Positions 26,778 to 35,800 of a DNA stretch of 64,000 nt are shown here, piece by piece. A program made the position numbers and the translations under genes. Position 1 is the stretch's first letter, and each line of letters starts with the position of its first letter. The stretch covers positions 1-64,000 of the forward strand of contig CAYTUV010000011.1 in NCBI GenBank assembly GCA_964441505.1, written 5' to 3'. The notes under the pieces were generated by a model that worked only from the letters and a program-made list of their open reading frames with translations, made no database searches and was not told the origin of the DNA. The DNA comes from Fen-1258 sp964441505. GTDB taxonomy: Bacteria > Bacteroidota > Ignavibacteria > Ignavibacteriales > Melioribacteraceae.

Positions 26778-28313
26778 ATGAAAAAAATCGATCTCAAAGA
26801 ATTTGAAACAAATATAACACTTCGGCAATTGACAAAATCTGATTATGAATCCGTCGTTTCTTTGCAGTTGAAATGTTTCCTTCATATGAAACCATGGTCC
26901 ATAGAACAGTTCACTAGTCAAATCTCTATCTTTCCGGATGGACAATTATGCTTACAATTTCAAGATAAAATTGTGGCATCATCTAGCAGTTTGATTTTAG
27001 ATTTTTCCCTTTATTCTGAATGGCATAGTTGGCGCGAAATTGCCGATGAGGGTTTTATTCGAAATCATACACCTAATGGTAATACTTTATATGGAATTGA
27101 AATCATGGTTGATCCTAAATTTAGAGGATATAGGTTAACAAGAAGATTATATGATGCAAGAAAAGAACTTGCTAAAAAGTACAATTTGATGCGGATAATT
27201 CTTGGCGGAAGAATTCCCGGATATTGTAAACATTCAAATCAAATGACTGCTAGAGAATATGTTGATAACGTAGTTAATAAAATTCTTGTTGATCCCGTAT
27301 TGACAGCGCAAATTTCTAACGGGTTTGTTATTAAACGATTGATTCCTGATTACCTGAAAACCGATGAGGAATCGAAAGGATATGCGACATTTCTTGAATG
27401 GACAAATCTCGATTATATACCTGATACATCCCGTAAATTTATTCCCACTTTACCGGTAAGAATTTGCGCTGTTCAATTTATGATGAGAATGATAAAAGAT
27501 TTTGAAGAGTTTGCAAGACAGTGTGAACATTTTGTTAGTGTTGCTTCCGATTATCACTGCGATTTTATTCTTTTCCCGGAAATCTTTACAACCCAGCTTC
27601 TTTCATATTTGCCGCCGCTTCGTCCGGCAATGGCAATGAGAAAATTATCTGAGTTTACGCCAATCTATCTGGATTTATTCACTAAACTTGCAGTGAAATA
27701 CAACATTAATATAATCGGCGGTTCTCATTTTACTATTGAAGAGGATAGCCTTTATAATATTTCTTACTTATTTAGAAGAGATGGAACTTTAGGAAAGCAG
27801 TATAAATTGCACATTACTCCTAATGAAAAAAAATGGTGGGGTGTAAAACCCGGTAACAAATTGGAAATTTTTGATACGGACAAAGGTAAAATATCTATTC
27901 AAATTTGTTACGATATTGAATTTCCCGAATTAGGTCGTATAGCTGCAGAAAACGGAGCTCAAATTATTTTTGTGCCTTTCGCGACTGATGAAAGGTATGC
28001 TTACTTAAGAGTTAGATATTGCGCTCAAGCGCGGTGTATTGAAAATCATGTGTATTTAGTTCTTGCTGGAAACGTTGGTAATCTGCCATCTGTGGAAAAT
28101 CTTGATATCAACTATGCTCAATCTGCTATATTCACTCCGTCAGATATACCTTTTACAAGAGATGCAATACAAGCAGAAGCAACTCCTAACATAGAAACAG
28201 TAATCATAGATGATATTGATCTGGAATTATTAAAACGGCAAAGGCAGACCGGTACAGTCTTAAATTGGGAAGATAGAAGAAAAGATCTGTATGATTTTGT
28301 ATATAAAAAGTAA
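26778..28313 (+). CDS. GNAT acetyltransferase - carbon-nitrogen hydrolase fusion
   Basis: Residues about 10-215 are a GNAT acetyltransferase (LRQLTKSDYESVVSLQ; GIEIMVDPKFRGYRLTRRLY as the acetyl-CoA loop). Residues 226-511 are a nitrilase-superfamily hydrolase with the full triad: Glu268 (FPEIF), Lys343 (YKLHI) and Cys377 (QICYDIEFPEL). This two-domain architecture is known in many bacteria as a hydrolase of uncharacterised amide substrate. A GGAG lies 9 nt upstream of the ATG. The gene is monocistronic, between divergent nhaA and a convergent membrane-protein gene. The 270-nt upstream gap shows no clear promoter. Confidence 0.88.
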   Translation: MKKIDLKEFETNITLRQLTKSDYESVVSLQLKCFLHMKPWSIEQFTSQISIFPDGQLCLQFQDKIVASSSSLILDFSLYSEWHSWREIADEGFIRNHTPNGNTLYGIEIMVDPKFRGYRLTRRLYDARKELAKKYNLMRIILGGRIPGYCKHSNQMTAREYVDNVVNKILVDPVLTAQISNGFVIKRLIPDYLKTDEESKGYATFLEWTNLDYIPDTSRKFIPTLPVRICAVQFMMRMIKDFEEFARQCEHFVSVASDYHCDFILFPEIFTTQLLSYLPPLRPAMAMRKLSEFTPIYLDLFTKLAVKYNINIIGGSHFTIEEDSLYNISYLFRRDGTLGKQYKLHITPNEKKWWGVKPGNKLEIFDTDKGKISIQICYDIEFPELGRIAAENGAQIIFVPFATDERYAYLRVRYCAQARCIENHVYLVLAGNVGNLPSVENLDINYAQSAIFTPSDIPFTRDAIQAEATPNIETVIIDDIDLELLKRQRQTGTVLNWEDRRKDLYDFVYKK

Positions 28314-28407
28314 AGACTCTATGCGGCGAGTCTCTACTAAATTGTTACCAGCTTATTGGGGCTGTCCAGCCTGCCCCGCACTTTATTGCAGGACCTTGAG
28401 CGGCATC

Positions 28408-29043
28408 TTAGGTGTTCTCATTTATATTTTCTCCTTTTGAAAGTGCTTCTAAACCAATTGGTACTTTAATTTTCCAATAAATTGGTCCAGCTACTTCTCC
28501 AAATGCATTAATAATTATACATATAACTAGCGGTATCCAGTATCCGGAAAATAGAATATTAACGCTATTGGACAATGACTCACCAAAAGACATTTTATAA
28601 TATAGTAACCCTAACGTAACGAATATACCGAGTGCACCAGAAAGGGCCCAATAACCAAATTCGAATATTCCAACTATTATTGCCCAATACATTTCTTTTG
28701 ATTTAAAGTTGCCGATTATATTTCCTACTGTGAACCCTTGTACAATTGCTAATATAGGAGAAACTAAAAAAATGCCTAATAAAAAAAAGAGTATTACGGC
28801 AGGTATTATAATTATCAGAATAAAGGTAATAGAAGTAAGTAAATATTTATTGGAGATCCAAAGTTTTAGTAAGTTTTTAAAGGGAGGATACTGAAATTTT
28901 CGAATCTGCTTTTTTATAATCAAGTCGTGCATCTTTTTTGAGAACTTGTTCTCATACTTAATAAGAACTATTCCAACAGAAAGAGAAATCCAAATGATCG
29001 CGTAAATAATCAAAAAAATTGTGTAAACACTGATCGGGTCCAT
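28408..29043 (-). CDS. Integral membrane protein, weakly SpoIIM-like
   Basis: A very hydrophobic protein of 211 residues with about five or six membrane helices. The segment QGFTVGNIIGN followed by GIFEFGYWALSGALGIF resembles the NGF-x-x-G...HGIFE-x-x-x-x-x-AGA-x-G pattern of stage II sporulation M-like proteins, but I would not assign a function. I start it at ATG 29043, which has AGGTG 6 nt upstream; an in-frame GTG at 29067 would overlap the attC-like site. Its start lies 22 nt from that site, the layout of an integron gene cassette. Codon use is more AT-rich than in the neighbouring housekeeping genes. Confidence 0.6.
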   Translation of the reverse strand: MDPISVYTIFLIIYAIIWISLSVGIVLIKYENKFSKKMHDLIIKKQIRKFQYPPFKNLLKLWISNKYLLTSITFILIIIIPAVILFFLLGIFLVSPILAIVQGFTVGNIIGNFKSKEMYWAIIVGIFEFGYWALSGALGIFVTLGLLYYKMSFGESLSNSVNILFSGYWIPLVICIIINAFGEVAGPIYWKIKVPIGLEALSKGENINENT

Positions 29044-29065
29044 TTTAACACCTATTTTTATGAAC

Positions 29066-29125
29066 ACCTAACCGTTGATCTAAGTTGCTGCTCGAAACGT
29101 CGTCAGCTTCAGTGATTTGTTAGCC
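29066..29125 (-). other. attC-like integron recombination site
   Basis: Read on the minus strand, this 60-bp element starts GGCTAAC (29125-29119, R''-like) and ends GTTAGGT (29072-29066, a perfect GTTRRRY R' core). Between them TGAAGCTG faces CAGCAACTTAG around a gacgtttcgagc centre, giving an imperfect hairpin with extra bases in one arm, as in attC L''/L' boxes. It lies 14 nt after the stop of one small gene and 22 nt before the start of the next. No integrase gene is in the window. The call is by eye and needs a covariance-model test. Confidence 0.5.
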
Positions 29126-29139
29126 ATTTTGCTAGCTAA

Positions 29140-29352
29140 CTATCCTATCTGTTTCTTGATCCAGAAAGTGTACATCGGCTTAATGGTGCAAAGAAATAAT
29201 AACGCCACGAACCACCAGGTGCTGATTGTCATTATATGCGGAATTAATTTAGCCAGAATTAATGCAAGTAACATTGCTGCTCCGAGTGCAAGCTTTAGAT
29301 CGATTATGCTGAACCTTTGGACTCTCTTAGTCATATTTTCAAATATTTCCAT
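29140..29352 (-). CDS. Small two-helix membrane protein of unknown function
   Basis: The 70-residue product has two membrane helices (LALGAAMLLALILAKLI and WWFVALLFLCTIKPMYTF) between short polar ends. I begin it at ATG 29352 because a very strong AGGAGGTG lies immediately upstream; the longer TTG-initiated reading would put that site inside the gene. I do not recognise a family. Its stop is 14 nt from the attC-like element, so it may be a cassette gene. The 236-nt gap on its other side (29378-29613) is AT-rich with no gene. Confidence 0.7.
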   Translation of the reverse strand: MEIFENMTKRVQRFSIIDLKLALGAAMLLALILAKLIPHIMTISTWWFVALLFLCTIKPMYTFWIKKQIG

Positions 29353-29613
29353 TTTTTTCACCTCCTGCAAATATTAATCAATAAATAAAGCGGATCCCCC
29401 ACTAGCCCCCGATTTATTATATCAGTTATAACAAATATTTTTTTTTAATGTTTCAGATTTTTTTATAGACAAACTAAATAAATATATATTGTTTTTTTCA
29501 AAGATGGGAGTGGGTATTTACCCCTCACTCTATTATGAATTCGTCAGAATTAGGTTTTTATCCAGCAGGAAGATTGCTATTTTTCGCAACACTTTTTACA
29601 ATGAGAGGGAGTA

Positions 29614-32600
29614 ATGACGCAATTTACCTATCGATTACTGACGGCAGTTCTTCTATTTACCTTAACCATCTCCGCACAGAATATTCCAATTAGGTTTTCT
29701 AATAATGATTTTGAAGCTGCCGCAGGCAACGGTTCACCCATAAATTGGAAAATTGACTCACAAGCGAAAATTTTCATAGATAATGTCAACGCCCATGGCG
29801 GTTCCTCGAGTTTACTTGTTAATCATGACGTTTGGACAAAAACAAAAATATCATCTGAGGAAGTAACACTAAAAGTCGGACGTGTTTATAAACTTAGCGG
29901 CTGGGTGAAAACCGAAGGCGCAATTACAAACCCGATCGATCAGTATCCTACATCTGTTGCTGCCTGTTTAACTATGGAATCATTTCCATTTACGAACAGC
30001 ACAATCACCGCCGGCGGAACAAACACCTGGCAGAAGATCGAAGGTATGTTTGTAGCCATAAAATCACACGACAAAATTCAGCTTCATCTCGGATACAATG
30101 GCAACGCATTCGGCAAAGCATGGTTTGATGATATTGAACTTGAAGAAGTAACAGATATTTCACAGTACATCCCAATGGAAACAGTTCGATGGCATGGACC
30201 CGCTTTCAGGTATGAGGATAAAGGATGGATTTTTGTTCACATCGAAGGTAAACCGTATCAGCGCGGCTACCAATACGGTTCATTACTTGCCGATGAAATT
30301 AAAATGTTCATCGAAAAACTTGCGATAAATGATAATACTTCCGATCCTGCCGCTGCATGGTCTCAAAGACGGGTTAGTACGGATGCACTTCTACTTAGAA
30401 AATATGAAGAAGAATATTTAACCGAAATGAAAGGTATTGCCGATGGCGCCGCAAAATCGGGTGCGAAGGTTTTTGACCGTCCCGTTGACTTCTTAGATAT
30501 TGTTTCGATCAATTCCGCCATCGATCTTGATTACATGGGAGGCGCTCTCAGAGTTACTCCTAATCCTCTTACCGGCAAAAGCTTTCTTGCAAATGAAGAT
30601 GATCTTAGCATACCTGAAAGACTTCACAAATGTTCTTCTTTCCTTGCCAATAATTCCGCTACAAAAGATGGCAAAATTGTATTCGGGCAACTTTTTATGT
30701 GGGGTGCTTATACTGGCTATCATTGGAACGTAATCTGCGATGTCGTTCCATCAGAGGGAAACAGATTAGTCTATGAAACATTTCCGGGAGGTATCCATTC
30801 CGGAGCCGATTTTTATATGAACAGTGCAGGTATTATGATGGGTGAGACAACTGTTCAGCAGACACCGTTCAATCCCGACGGCATTCCGCAATCAAATAGA
30901 ATACGCAAGGCGGCCCAGTATGCCAATAGTATTGATGATGTTGTTAAGATTATGACTACAAAGAATAACGGCATGTATACAAATGACTGGCTGATAGGCG
31001 ATGTAAAGAAAAATGAAATTGCTATTCTTGTGCTGGGGACAAACAAATATAGAGTCTGGCGAAGCAGCAAAAATGACTGGTACAACAACGCAAAAGATTT
31101 TTACTGGAGCGATAACAACAATAAAGATCTTGAAGTAAGAAAAGAATATATCGTTAATCCGGATAACGCACCTAATGATTTGGTATGGCGCCCTGTTAAC
31201 AGAGACATTGCATTCTGGAATTATTATCAGCAGGATAAAGGAAATATAGATCATCAGTGGGGAATAAAAATTCTCGGCTCGTCGCCTATAAACCGCCCTC
31301 ACGCTTGCGATGGAAAGATTACTACATCGGAAATGGCAGAACAGTTAGTATTCTTAGCCCACAACGGAAAAGTTACTCTTCGTGAACAGATTGTGGGTGA
31401 GAACGGAAGAATGCCCGATCTTCCTAACGCGTATTCACGGTTAACGCTCGGTTATGCCACTCTTTCACCCATTTACGTTGTTGAAAAAATGAGAGAGATG
31501 AGAAATAAGCCTACATCTCCTGCTAAAGTAAGTACACCGGTAAATAATTTTTCGGAAGTAAAAGATGTTTATTCATTTGATAAGGATGCGCTCTGGAAAG
31601 GAACAGTTTATCCTGCAAGTGAAAAGGAGAACTGGTTCGTCAGCGGAACAGCCTCATACTATAATCTGCTAAAACAAGCTCCTGCTGAACCGGAACGTGC
31701 TTTCAGCTATATGAAAGATGAATTGACCGAACTCAATTACCGGCTTCTCTATATCATGGCTAAGGAAGGCACCATTGCACCACTTGATGTGAAGACAATT
31801 TATGATAAGTATAACAATTACCAGATACCAAGAATTAAGGCTACTTACCTGCTTCATCAGCTCCGACTCTTGCTTGGCAATAAAACTTTTTCCGTATTTA
31901 TGAACAAGATACATGATGAATACAAAGAGAAGAATGTAACAACAGAAAGCATTCTTGCTTCACTTGATATGCTCTCCGGCAAACAATTAAAAGAATTTGC
32001 AATGCAATGGCTGGACAGAGATGATCTGCCTGATCTGATCTTCAGCGCCAATACCGAGCAAACTGCCGATGCATGGAAACTTAAACTGAATATTAAACAA
32101 GCCGGAAAACCATATAATTTTTTTACAACCGTGGTTGTGGATTTAGCCAAAGAAAGAATAGTAAAAGTTGTCGAAGTAAAAAATGCTGATCAGACAATCG
32201 AGCTGACATTTAAGGATAAACCGGCTAATGTTATATTCAATTACGGGAATGATATTCCGGTGCAGAGAGATAAATATTTCACGTATCAAAACTTTTTTGA
32301 TGATTTCTCAACTTCTCTAATCGTTTACGGTACTACTCAACAGATCGAAGCGAACCATACCATAGCTTTACGATATCAGAAGATGGTCGCCGATAGATTC
32401 ACGGAAGTTTTTCAACCCATAAAAAAAGACAGCGAAGTTGCAGGCAGCGATTTAATAAATAATGATTTGATAATTCTTGGCGGGGCATCAGATAATAGTC
32501 TGACAAAAAATATTCTCGATAGAATTGGTATTGTTAATGGCAAATATTTCTTCAAATGGATGGGAACTGCTTATAGCAGTGCAGACGACGGCTTGTACGC

Positions 32601-32784
32601 CACATTCCCAAATCCGTACAATCCGCAGAAGGCAGTTTACCTCTTTACGGCAAACAGTGCTCAGCAGTTAATGCAGATGACAAAGCGGCATCAGACAGCA
32701 CCCGCATGGGCATTATTTAAAGGTGATAAGATTACAAAGAAAGGTTACTACGCACCGGAAGGTTTTGAGCAGACAATCAATTAA
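29614..32784 (+). CDS. Exported Ntn-hydrolase (C45/phospholipase-B-like) multidomain protein
   Basis: The 1056-residue product has a signal peptide (residues 1-21). Next comes a jelly-roll, carbohydrate-binding-like domain (about 25-178, GRVYKLSGWVKTEG and AWFDDIELEE). Then follows an N-terminal-nucleophile hydrolase-like domain (about 195-540) with YQRGYQYGSLLADEI and HKCSSFLANN, where Cys340 is the probable nucleophile. Residues about 690-815 resemble the helical C-terminal part of M1 aminopeptidases (LLHQLRLLLGNKTFSVFMNK...LKEFAMQWLDRDDLPD), without any HExxH zinc site. The final 240 residues are unassigned. It may hydrolyse an amide or lipid outside the cell; the substrate is unknown. A GAGAGGGAG site precedes the ATG. 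Confidence 0.7.
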   Translation: MTQFTYRLLTAVLLFTLTISAQNIPIRFSNNDFEAAAGNGSPINWKIDSQAKIFIDNVNAHGGSSSLLVNHDVWTKTKISSEEVTLKVGRVYKLSGWVKTEGAITNPIDQYPTSVAACLTMESFPFTNSTITAGGTNTWQKIEGMFVAIKSHDKIQLHLGYNGNAFGKAWFDDIELEEVTDISQYIPMETVRWHGPAFRYEDKGWIFVHIEGKPYQRGYQYGSLLADEIKMFIEKLAINDNTSDPAAAWSQRRVSTDALLLRKYEEEYLTEMKGIADGAAKSGAKVFDRPVDFLDIVSINSAIDLDYMGGALRVTPNPLTGKSFLANEDDLSIPERLHKCSSFLANNSATKDGKIVFGQLFMWGAYTGYHWNVICDVVPSEGNRLVYETFPGGIHSGADFYMNSAGIMMGETTVQQTPFNPDGIPQSNRIRKAAQYANSIDDVVKIMTTKNNGMYTNDWLIGDVKKNEIAILVLGTNKYRVWRSSKNDWYNNAKDFYWSDNNNKDLEVRKEYIVNPDNAPNDLVWRPVNRDIAFWNYYQQDKGNIDHQWGIKILGSSPINRPHACDGKITTSEMAEQLVFLAHNGKVTLREQIVGENGRMPDLPNAYSRLTLGYATLSPIYVVEKMREMRNKPTSPAKVSTPVNNFSEVKDVYSFDKDALWKGTVYPASEKENWFVSGTASYYNLLKQAPAEPERAFSYMKDELTELNYRLLYIMAKEGTIAPLDVKTIYDKYNNYQIPRIKATYLLHQLRLLLGNKTFSVFMNKIHDEYKEKNVTTESILASLDMLSGKQLKEFAMQWLDRDDLPDLIFSANTEQTADAWKLKLNIKQAGKPYNFFTTVVVDLAKERIVKVVEVKNADQTIELTFKDKPANVIFNYGNDIPVQRDKYFTYQNFFDDFSTSLIVYGTTQQIEANHTIALRYQKMVADRFTEVFQPIKKDSEVAGSDLINNDLIILGGASDNSLTKNILDRIGIVNGKYFFKWMGTAYSSADDGLYATFPNPYNPQKAVYLFTANSAQQLMQMTKRHQTAPAWALFKGDKITKKGYYAPEGFEQTIN

Positions 32785-32804
32785 AAACAAATTAGGTTTT
32801 AATA

Positions 32805-32829
32805 AGAGACCGTCTTAATGGCGGTCTCT
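32805..32829. terminator. Shared hairpin between convergent genes
   Basis: AGAGACCG (32805-32812) pairs with CGGTCTCT (32822-32829) over a 9-nt loop. It lies 20 nt after the Ntn-hydrolase stop and 5 nt after the gltB stop on the other strand, so it can serve both. The T tracts on either side are short. Confidence 0.7.
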
Positions 32830-32833
32830 CTGT

Positions 32834-35800
32834 TTAATCTAACGCAAATACACTCTTCATTCTCGCATAGAACTGTTCTTCAAATATTTTATTGTAATTA
32901 ACGGTATCAATTGCCTTCGGAATAATTTTTACAAATTTATTTTTTTCACAATCCCAGTTTTCGAGTATTGCCTTCGCAATTGTTGATCCTGTATGAAATT
33001 CATGATTGACGATATACTTATAGATCAGATCCTCGTCTGGCAGCGATAGCAGATCGATCCTGACATATTCCGAATTCAAATTTTTCTCAATTGCAGAACG
33101 TTCATGATAGATGAATGCCAATCCGCCGGTCATTCCTGCTCCGAAATTTTTTCCTGCCTCTCCAAGAACAATTACAAATCCCCTGGTCATATATTCGCAG
33201 CAATGATTTCCAACTCCTTCAACAACTGCCGCGGCCCCGCTGTTGCGGACAGCGAATCGTTCACCGGCTTTTCCAGCTACAAATATTTCTCCCCCTGTTG
33301 CACCGTACAAGGCAACGTTTCCGATGATCGTATTTCCCTCAAGCGATTTTCTTATCGTACGCGGAAACCGGATTGTAATCAAACCGCCGCTCATTCCTTT
33401 ACCTACATAATCATTTGCAACACCGCTCAAACGCATCTCCACATTATCGACTAAGAAGGCGCCAAGACTTTGTCCTGCCGCTCCGTTAAGACGGTATTGT
33501 ATGTACCCTTTAAATTCACTCGGTCCGTATAAAAATGATATCAAACCGGAGATTCTGCTGCCCACTGCCCTGTCCGTATTTTTTAATTTCCTATTTACAA
33601 TCACTCTACCGTGCGTCATAATCGCCGGAAGAACCTCTTCATTAATGCCTTCCGCAAAATGCTGTTCGAACTTTGTTGTAGGTATTTTTACTTTTTTACG
33701 AGAATCAAAAAAGAAATTATGCTTTTCATCTTTCGCCAAAAGAATTGTCAGATCGATATTTTTTTCTTCAAGCACTTTTTTATACTGATTATTTTTTTTC
33801 AACAAATCATTACGACCTACAATATCGGCAAGACTTCCAAATCCAATTTCGGAGAGAATTACTCTAATTTCTTCGGTAATATTTTTCATGAAGTTAACCA
33901 GATTTTCCGGTTTACCTTTGTATTTTTTTCTAAGCTCGGTATCTTGAGTCGCAATTCCAACAGGACATGTGTTTAGATGACATTGCCTTGCCATAACACA
34001 TCCAACGGCAACCAAGGCAGATGTTCCAAAATCATATTCTTCAGCACCAAGCATTGAAGCTATAACAACATCGCGCGCATTTTTCAATCCGCCGTCAACA
34101 CGCAAAGTGACCATGCCCCGTAAACCGTTCTCAGTTAAAGTTCTATGAACTTCCGAAAGACCGAGTTCCCATGGAAGACCTGTGTGCTTTAAAGAACCGA
34201 GCGGACTGGCGCCAGTTCCACCATCATTACCGCTGATTAAAATTGTATCGGCTCCGGCTTTAACAACTCCCGATGCAATTATTCCGATTCCAAATTGTGA
34301 GACAAGTTTTACGCAAATGTTCGCTCTTGGATTGACTTGTTTGAGATCGTAGATCAATTGAGCAAGATCTTCAATGCTATAAATATCATGATGAGGAGGC
34401 GGAGAAATTAACGGAACACCGGGCGTTGTGTGCCTGTTGTTTGCAATTGAGAGCGTTACTTTTTCTCCCGGAAGTTGTCCTCCTTCACCCGGTTTAGCTC
34501 CCTGCCCTATTTTAATTTGTAATTCTCTTGCCGCAGTTAAATAAGAAGTTGTAACTCCAAATCTTCCGCTTGCAATTTGTTTTGTATAACAGTTCTCACT
34601 TTTATCCGGGTTGGATGTACTATAACGATCTTTTTGTTCACCGCCTTCACCGGTATTGCTTCTTATTCCGAGCATTGATGCTGCGCGCGCAAGAGTGCGG
34701 TGCGTTTCTTCGGAGATAGCTCCGAATGAAACGGCGCCAAGACCGAATCGCTTTAAAATCTCTTCGGAAGAGTTAACTTCTTCTAAAGGAATCTGATCTC
34801 TTTTTATAACTTCAAGAAAATCTCTTATGTAAACGGGTTGTTCATCATCATGAATAATTTTGTTCTGGTTTTGTGAAATGTTATGAATCTTTTTAAATAC
34901 AGTAGGAGAAAATCCGTGAGCTTCTCCCCCTTTACGAAACTTGAACCGTCCTATCTCCTCCAATTCAATATTTTCGGAAAATGCTTTCCCACTCTTTTCA
35001 ACCAGAGATTTTTTTAGAATAGTCAGGTCGATTCCGCCCAAAGCACTTTTTATTGAAGGGAAATATTCATTAATGAGAGATTGAGAAATCCCGATAGCAT
35101 TAAAAAGCATACTTCCGTGATAACTGCTAACGGTTGATATCCCCATCTTAGCCATTATTTTTAGAAGACCTTTTTCCAAAGCGTTCCGGTAATTGCTAAG
35201 TTTTCCGATCCAATCTTCATCTTTAAAATTCTCGCGTATCAGTTCATAAGCCATATATGGATAAACCGCGCTTGCCCCGAATGCAACCAAACACGCAACG
35301 TGATGATCCTCTATAACATCTCCCGTAAAACTTAGAAGTGCACAATTGTTTCTTAATTTTTTCTTAATCAAATATTGATGTACTGCCGATACAACTAAGA
35401 GCATCGGAATCGGAACGTGATTCGGCTGTAATCCTTCATCGGAAAGAAAGATAATCTTTGCGCCATTGAGCGCCGCTCTTTCGCACTCGATTCTTATCTC
35501 TTCAATTCTTTTTGAGAGATCATCTTCAATATTGTAATGGCATTTTACAATTACATGCGGGAACCAATGATGTCTATCGAGAAGCAGTTTAACTTCGCGA
35601 GGAGAAAGTACCGGGCTGTCAATTCGTATAGCTCCGCTGAATGCACTGGTATCGCTAAGAAGATCGCTTTCACTTCCGATGTACCTGTATAAACTCATTA
35701 CATACCGTTCGCGTATCGAATCAATAGACGGATTTGTAACTTGAGCAAAGTGCTGTTTGAAATAATCATAAAATTTTCTCTTCTGAGTTGAAACAAATGC

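Noticed and set aside
28314..28407. Second attC site or terminator after the acetyltransferase-nitrilase gene
   Set aside because: There are small hairpins (agactc/gagtct; ggggc/gcccc; cctgc/gcagg) and a CACCTAAG near the neighbouring stop, but no GTTRRRY core and no T-run, so neither call holds.
29117..29377. 86-codon plus-strand frame opposite the small membrane protein
   Set aside because: It is antisense to the gene at 29140-29352, which has a strong ribosome-binding site and membrane helices, and it runs through the attC-like element.
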